This document shows, piece by piece, positions 7,919 to 9,523 of a stretch of 9,523 bases of DNA. Both the position numbers and the translations under genes were made by a program. The notes under the pieces are model-generated. The model saw only the letters and a program-made list of their open reading frames with translations, was not told the DNA's origin and ran no database searches. The stretch is from Thermoplasmata archaeon (GTDB lineage: Archaea > Thermoplasmatota > Thermoplasmata > Thermoplasmatales > Thermoplasmataceae): contig JAJZWN010000051.1 in assembly GCA_021846695.1 (NCBI GenBank), positions 1-9,523 on the forward strand, in the 5' to 3' direction. Position 1 is the first letter of the stretch. Every line of letters starts with the position of its first letter.

Positions 7919-8160
7919 CGGAAGGGCTTGTTCCGTGAGGAACAGCGTAAGAGTTGATTAGGGGACTTTAAAAACATGGTGAAACATATGAAAGAAAGGC
8001 AGAAGTTAGACCGGAGAAATACATACACACCTACAGATGCTCCACAAGTCCGTGGCAACTGTGATCATGCATTAAATAGAGAGGAAACTCTCAGTGTGCA
8101 TGGTTTAAAAACCCCTTCTAACAACCCCGATGTGGACCTACAGTCAGGCATGACTGGGCA
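7887..8160 (+). ncRNA. Predicted IscB omega RNA (HEARO-type), with guide segment at its 5' end
   Basis: IscB omega RNAs lie directly 5' of iscB and carry the guide at their 5' end, copied from DNA outside the element. Here the region has perfect helices separated by few bases: TTGTTCC/GGAACAG (7928-7934 with 7939-7945, one G-U pair) capped by GTGA; CCAC/GTGG (8042-8045 with 8052-8055); an outer CATGCA/TGCATG (8066-8071 with 8097-8102) enclosing GAGAG/CTCTC (8079-8083 with 8088-8092) capped by GAAA; and CAGTCA/TGACTG (8141-8146 with 8151-8156). GGACTT (7963-7968) is complementary to AAGTCC (8046-8051), the loop of the CCAC hairpin, giving a possible pseudoknot. TCAAC/GTTGA (7901-7905 with 7953-7957) could close the first domain. 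The guide would be about 7887-7902, the ATPase gene's end. The exact ends are uncertain by about 10 bases on the left and about 30 on the right. Confidence 0.78.
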
Positions 8161-9402
8161 GGACCTGAGGGTTCCTGTTATAAACATGCGCAACGAACCA
8201 TTAATGCCAACAACACCAGGAAAGGCACGAACACTATTGAAATCTGGAAAAGCAAGGGTGATCAGTTCAAATCCATTCACTATACAACTTCTATATGCAA
8301 CTGGAGAGACAAAACAACCAGTAACATTGGGTATAGATGCTGGATACAAGCACATTGGATTCTCTGTGGTAACAGAAAAAAGAGAATTGATCTCGGGAGA
8401 AGCTGTCATGAGAACTGACATGCCAAAACTGAACGTGGAGAAATCCATGTATCGCAGAGGCAGGAGAAACAGGCTGTGGTACAGGCAATCACGGTTCATG
8501 AACCGGGGGAACAACAGGGAGGGATGGTTTGCACCTAGCATAGAGCATAAGCTCCAGACACATATCAGCCTTATTGAGAAGCTGAAGAGGATCCTTCCGG
8601 TAACTAAAACCGTCATAGAAGTCGCATCCTTTGATACCCAGAAGATGCAGGATCCCGGGATATCAGGGATAGAATACCAGCAGGGAGAACTTCAGGGATA
8701 TGAGATCAGGGAATACCTCCTTGAGAAATTCCATCTTACCTGTGTGTATTGCAGCAATACAAACATACCACTAGAGATAGAACATCTCACACCTAAATCC
8801 AGAGGCGGTTCCAATACAGTAGACAATCTTGCCATCTCATGCCATGACTGTAATCAGAAGAAGAATAACCTCACTGCAGAAGAGTTTGGACATCCTGAAG
8901 TGAGAAAAACGGCATCGATGCCATTGAGAGTTGCAGCATTCATGAACACCGTAAGGTGGAAACTCACCCAGCTCACAGGATCAGCATATACATTCGGGTA
9001 CATAACAAAGAAGAACCGCATTTCTCTTGGACTGGATAAGAGTCATGCCAACGATGCATTTGTGATTGCTGGAGGAACCACGCAGGCAAGATCCACTGTT
9101 TTCAATGCAACACAGAGAAGAAGAAATAACCGTTCCTTTCAAATTAACAGAAAGTGGTTCATGCCATCAATAAGAAGGAGAAGATATCCCTTACAACCCG
9201 GTGATGTAGTGGAATTCGGGGAGAGCAGATACGGCGTTGTTGGGGTTCATAGTTATGGAAATTATGTAATAATAAGGAATGGTAAAAAGAAGATGGATGT
9301 TAACGTAAAGAAGGTAAAGTTGGTAAGATACTGTAAGTCCATACAGTTCTGGGTCCCAATTCCCCCCACGCTAACGCACGGGATCTCCTGGGGGGGAGTT
9401 AG
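7903..9402 (+). mobile_element. ISC/IS200-IS605-like element carrying iscB and omega RNA, no tnpA
   Basis: The element consists of a structured left end (omega RNA), iscB, and a G/C-run hairpin at the right end (9358-9400) typical of IS200/IS605-type subterminal hairpins. It has no terminal inverted repeats and no visible target duplication, as expected for this group. The right boundary is placed before ATGA (9403-9406), which is the start of the downstream gene and fits the reported IscB/HEARO flank. The left boundary is uncertain, somewhere in about 7899-7911: it should fall after the second base of an ATPase codon if the old stop was the TGA of ATGA. No Y1 transposase is encoded, so movement would need TnpA from elsewhere. 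The element is visibly richer in G+C than its neighbours, suggesting recent transfer. Confidence 0.8.
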
Positions 9403-9406
9403 ATGA
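8150..9406 (+). CDS. iscB: IscB RNA-guided nuclease (RuvC + HNH, Cas9 ancestor family)
   Basis: IscB uses an omega RNA to find and cut double-stranded DNA, HNH cutting the guide-paired strand and RuvC the other. Numbered from the ATG at 8150 (418 residues): an N-terminal PLMP domain with P17-P20 and the following AR-LL-GKARV and PFTIQL pattern; RuvC-I D63 in GIDAGYKHIGF; an arginine-rich bridge helix (about 101-120, YRRGRRNRLWYR); RuvC-II E157 in IEVASFD; an HNH domain with zinc pairs C198/C201 and C231/C234 and catalytic H212 (IEH) and N226 (DNL); RuvC-III H299 and D302 in SHANDAF. A basic C-terminal domain (about 317-402) should read the target-adjacent motif. The frame is open back to an ATG at 7976, giving 476 residues, but those 58 extra codons have no IscB homology that I recognise and overlap the RNA structure, so 8150 is preferred. 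The last 16 residues are read from the right-end hairpin. The TGA stop lies in the ATGA that starts the next gene. Confidence 0.93.
   Translation: MTGQDLRVPVINMRNEPLMPTTPGKARTLLKSGKARVISSNPFTIQLLYATGETKQPVTLGIDAGYKHIGFSVVTEKRELISGEAVMRTDMPKLNVEKSMYRRGRRNRLWYRQSRFMNRGNNREGWFAPSIEHKLQTHISLIEKLKRILPVTKTVIEVASFDTQKMQDPGISGIEYQQGELQGYEIREYLLEKFHLTCVYCSNTNIPLEIEHLTPKSRGGSNTVDNLAISCHDCNQKKNNLTAEEFGHPEVRKTASMPLRVAAFMNTVRWKLTQLTGSAYTFGYITKKNRISLGLDKSHANDAFVIAGGTTQARSTVFNATQRRRNNRSFQINRKWFMPSIRRRRYPLQPGDVVEFGESRYGVVGVHSYGNYVIIRNGKKKMDVNVKKVKLVRYCKSIQFWVPIPPTLTHGISWGGVR
9358..9400 (+). repeat. Right-end hairpin of the IscB element
   Basis: AATTCCCCCC (9358-9367) pairs with GGGGGGAGTT (9391-9400), ten pairs with one G-T wobble, around a 23-base loop. 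Subterminal hairpins like this are recognised by the Y1 transposase TnpA in IS200/IS605 elements. It ends three bases before the TGA stop of iscB, within the coding frame. Confidence 0.7.
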
Positions 9407-9523
9407 AAAATCAGACTTTGTTTTTGAGCAAATTGATAATGGTTGAACAGCGGTACCTGGCCCTAAAGGATACGCCGAAATTTCAAAGAACTATAAATTC
9501 AGGCAATAAAAAGTCATATTTTA
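9403..9523 (+). CDS. Start of the next operon gene, probably the ABC transporter permease (cut by right edge)
   Basis: The ATG at 9403 overlaps the iscB stop in ATGA, and 40 codons stay open to the window end. The visible peptide (MKNQTLFLSKLIMVEQRYLA and on) is mostly polar, with no transmembrane segment yet, so the family cannot be read from it directly. The assignment rests on position: ABC-2 type ATPase genes are normally followed at once by their permease, often with an ATGA overlap, and the ATPase at 7124 would have this neighbour if the IscB element were removed. Such permeases often begin with a short cytoplasmic stretch like this one. It may be translated by coupling to iscB, or from the operon mRNA. 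An unrelated gene is not excluded. Confidence 0.6.
   Translation, partial: MKNQTLFLSKLIMVEQRYLALKDTPKFQRTINSGNKKSYF

Noticed and set aside
7165..8058. Long open frame on the minus strand opposite the ABC ATPase
   Set aside because: It is antisense to a gene with complete ABC motifs, crosses the element boundary, and its translation shows no recognisable domain.
7887..8160. CRISPR array or tracrRNA next to the Cas9-like gene
   Set aside because: No regularly spaced direct repeats are present and the protein is IscB-sized with a PLMP domain, not Cas9; the upstream structure fits an omega RNA.
8065..8616. Minus-strand open frame opposite the iscB N-terminal half
   Set aside because: A shadow of the iscB frame with no motif or start signal; iscB on the plus strand has all family motifs.
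7903..9406. TnpB (Cas12 ancestor) element
   Set aside because: The HNH domain between RuvC-II and RuvC-III and the PLMP N-terminus identify IscB. TnpB has no HNH and keeps its RNA at the 3' end.

Overview
The window looks like chromosomal DNA of an acidophilic, heterotrophic archaeon of the Thermoplasmatales type (Ferroplasma, Acidiplasma, Cuniculiplasma or a relative). The reasons are its AT-rich sequence, TATA boxes centred about 24-30 bases before four start codons (so mostly leaderless genes), a huge membrane-anchored S53 (sedolisin-type) acid protease, and a ferritin-like/VIT1 fusion. The taxonomic placement is inference from gene content and style; no marker gene is present.

Layout. 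1-1255 (minus): a class III PLP aminotransferase, cut by the left edge so that its C-terminus is missing. 1256-1473: short intergenic region with the aminotransferase promoter and a T-run terminator for the next gene. 1474-5499 (minus): a 1341-residue secreted, C-terminally anchored S53 peptidase with intact catalytic residues and an eroded calcium site. 5500-6044: AT-rich spacer holding two divergent promoters and a relic of a transposase C-terminus. 6045-7034 (plus): ferritin-like domain fused to a VIT1/CCC1 membrane domain, probably for iron or manganese handling. 7124-7918 (plus): ABC-transporter ATPase with a possible operator around its TATA box. 9403 to the right edge (plus): the start of the next gene of that operon, probably the permease.

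The most interesting part is a mobile element of about 1.5 kb (about 7903-9402) placed between the ABC ATPase and its downstream neighbour. It encodes IscB, the RuvC/HNH RNA-guided nuclease ancestral to Cas9, with all catalytic motifs present. The 250 bases before the IscB core fold like its omega RNA (HEARO RNA), with several perfect hairpins and a possible pseudoknot. No TnpA transposase is present. The right flank begins with ATGA, which fits the target-adjacent motif known for IscB/HEARO elements. That same ATGA is at once the iscB stop codon and the start codon of the downstream gene, so the element seems to have entered a stop/start overlap of an operon. The natural guide of its RNA would then be the last codons of the ABC ATPase.

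Together, the protease and aminotransferase fit a peptide-scavenging lifestyle in acid, the ferritin-VIT protein fits an iron-rich setting, and the ABC genes form an operon that the IscB element has entered, apparently without breaking either reading frame.
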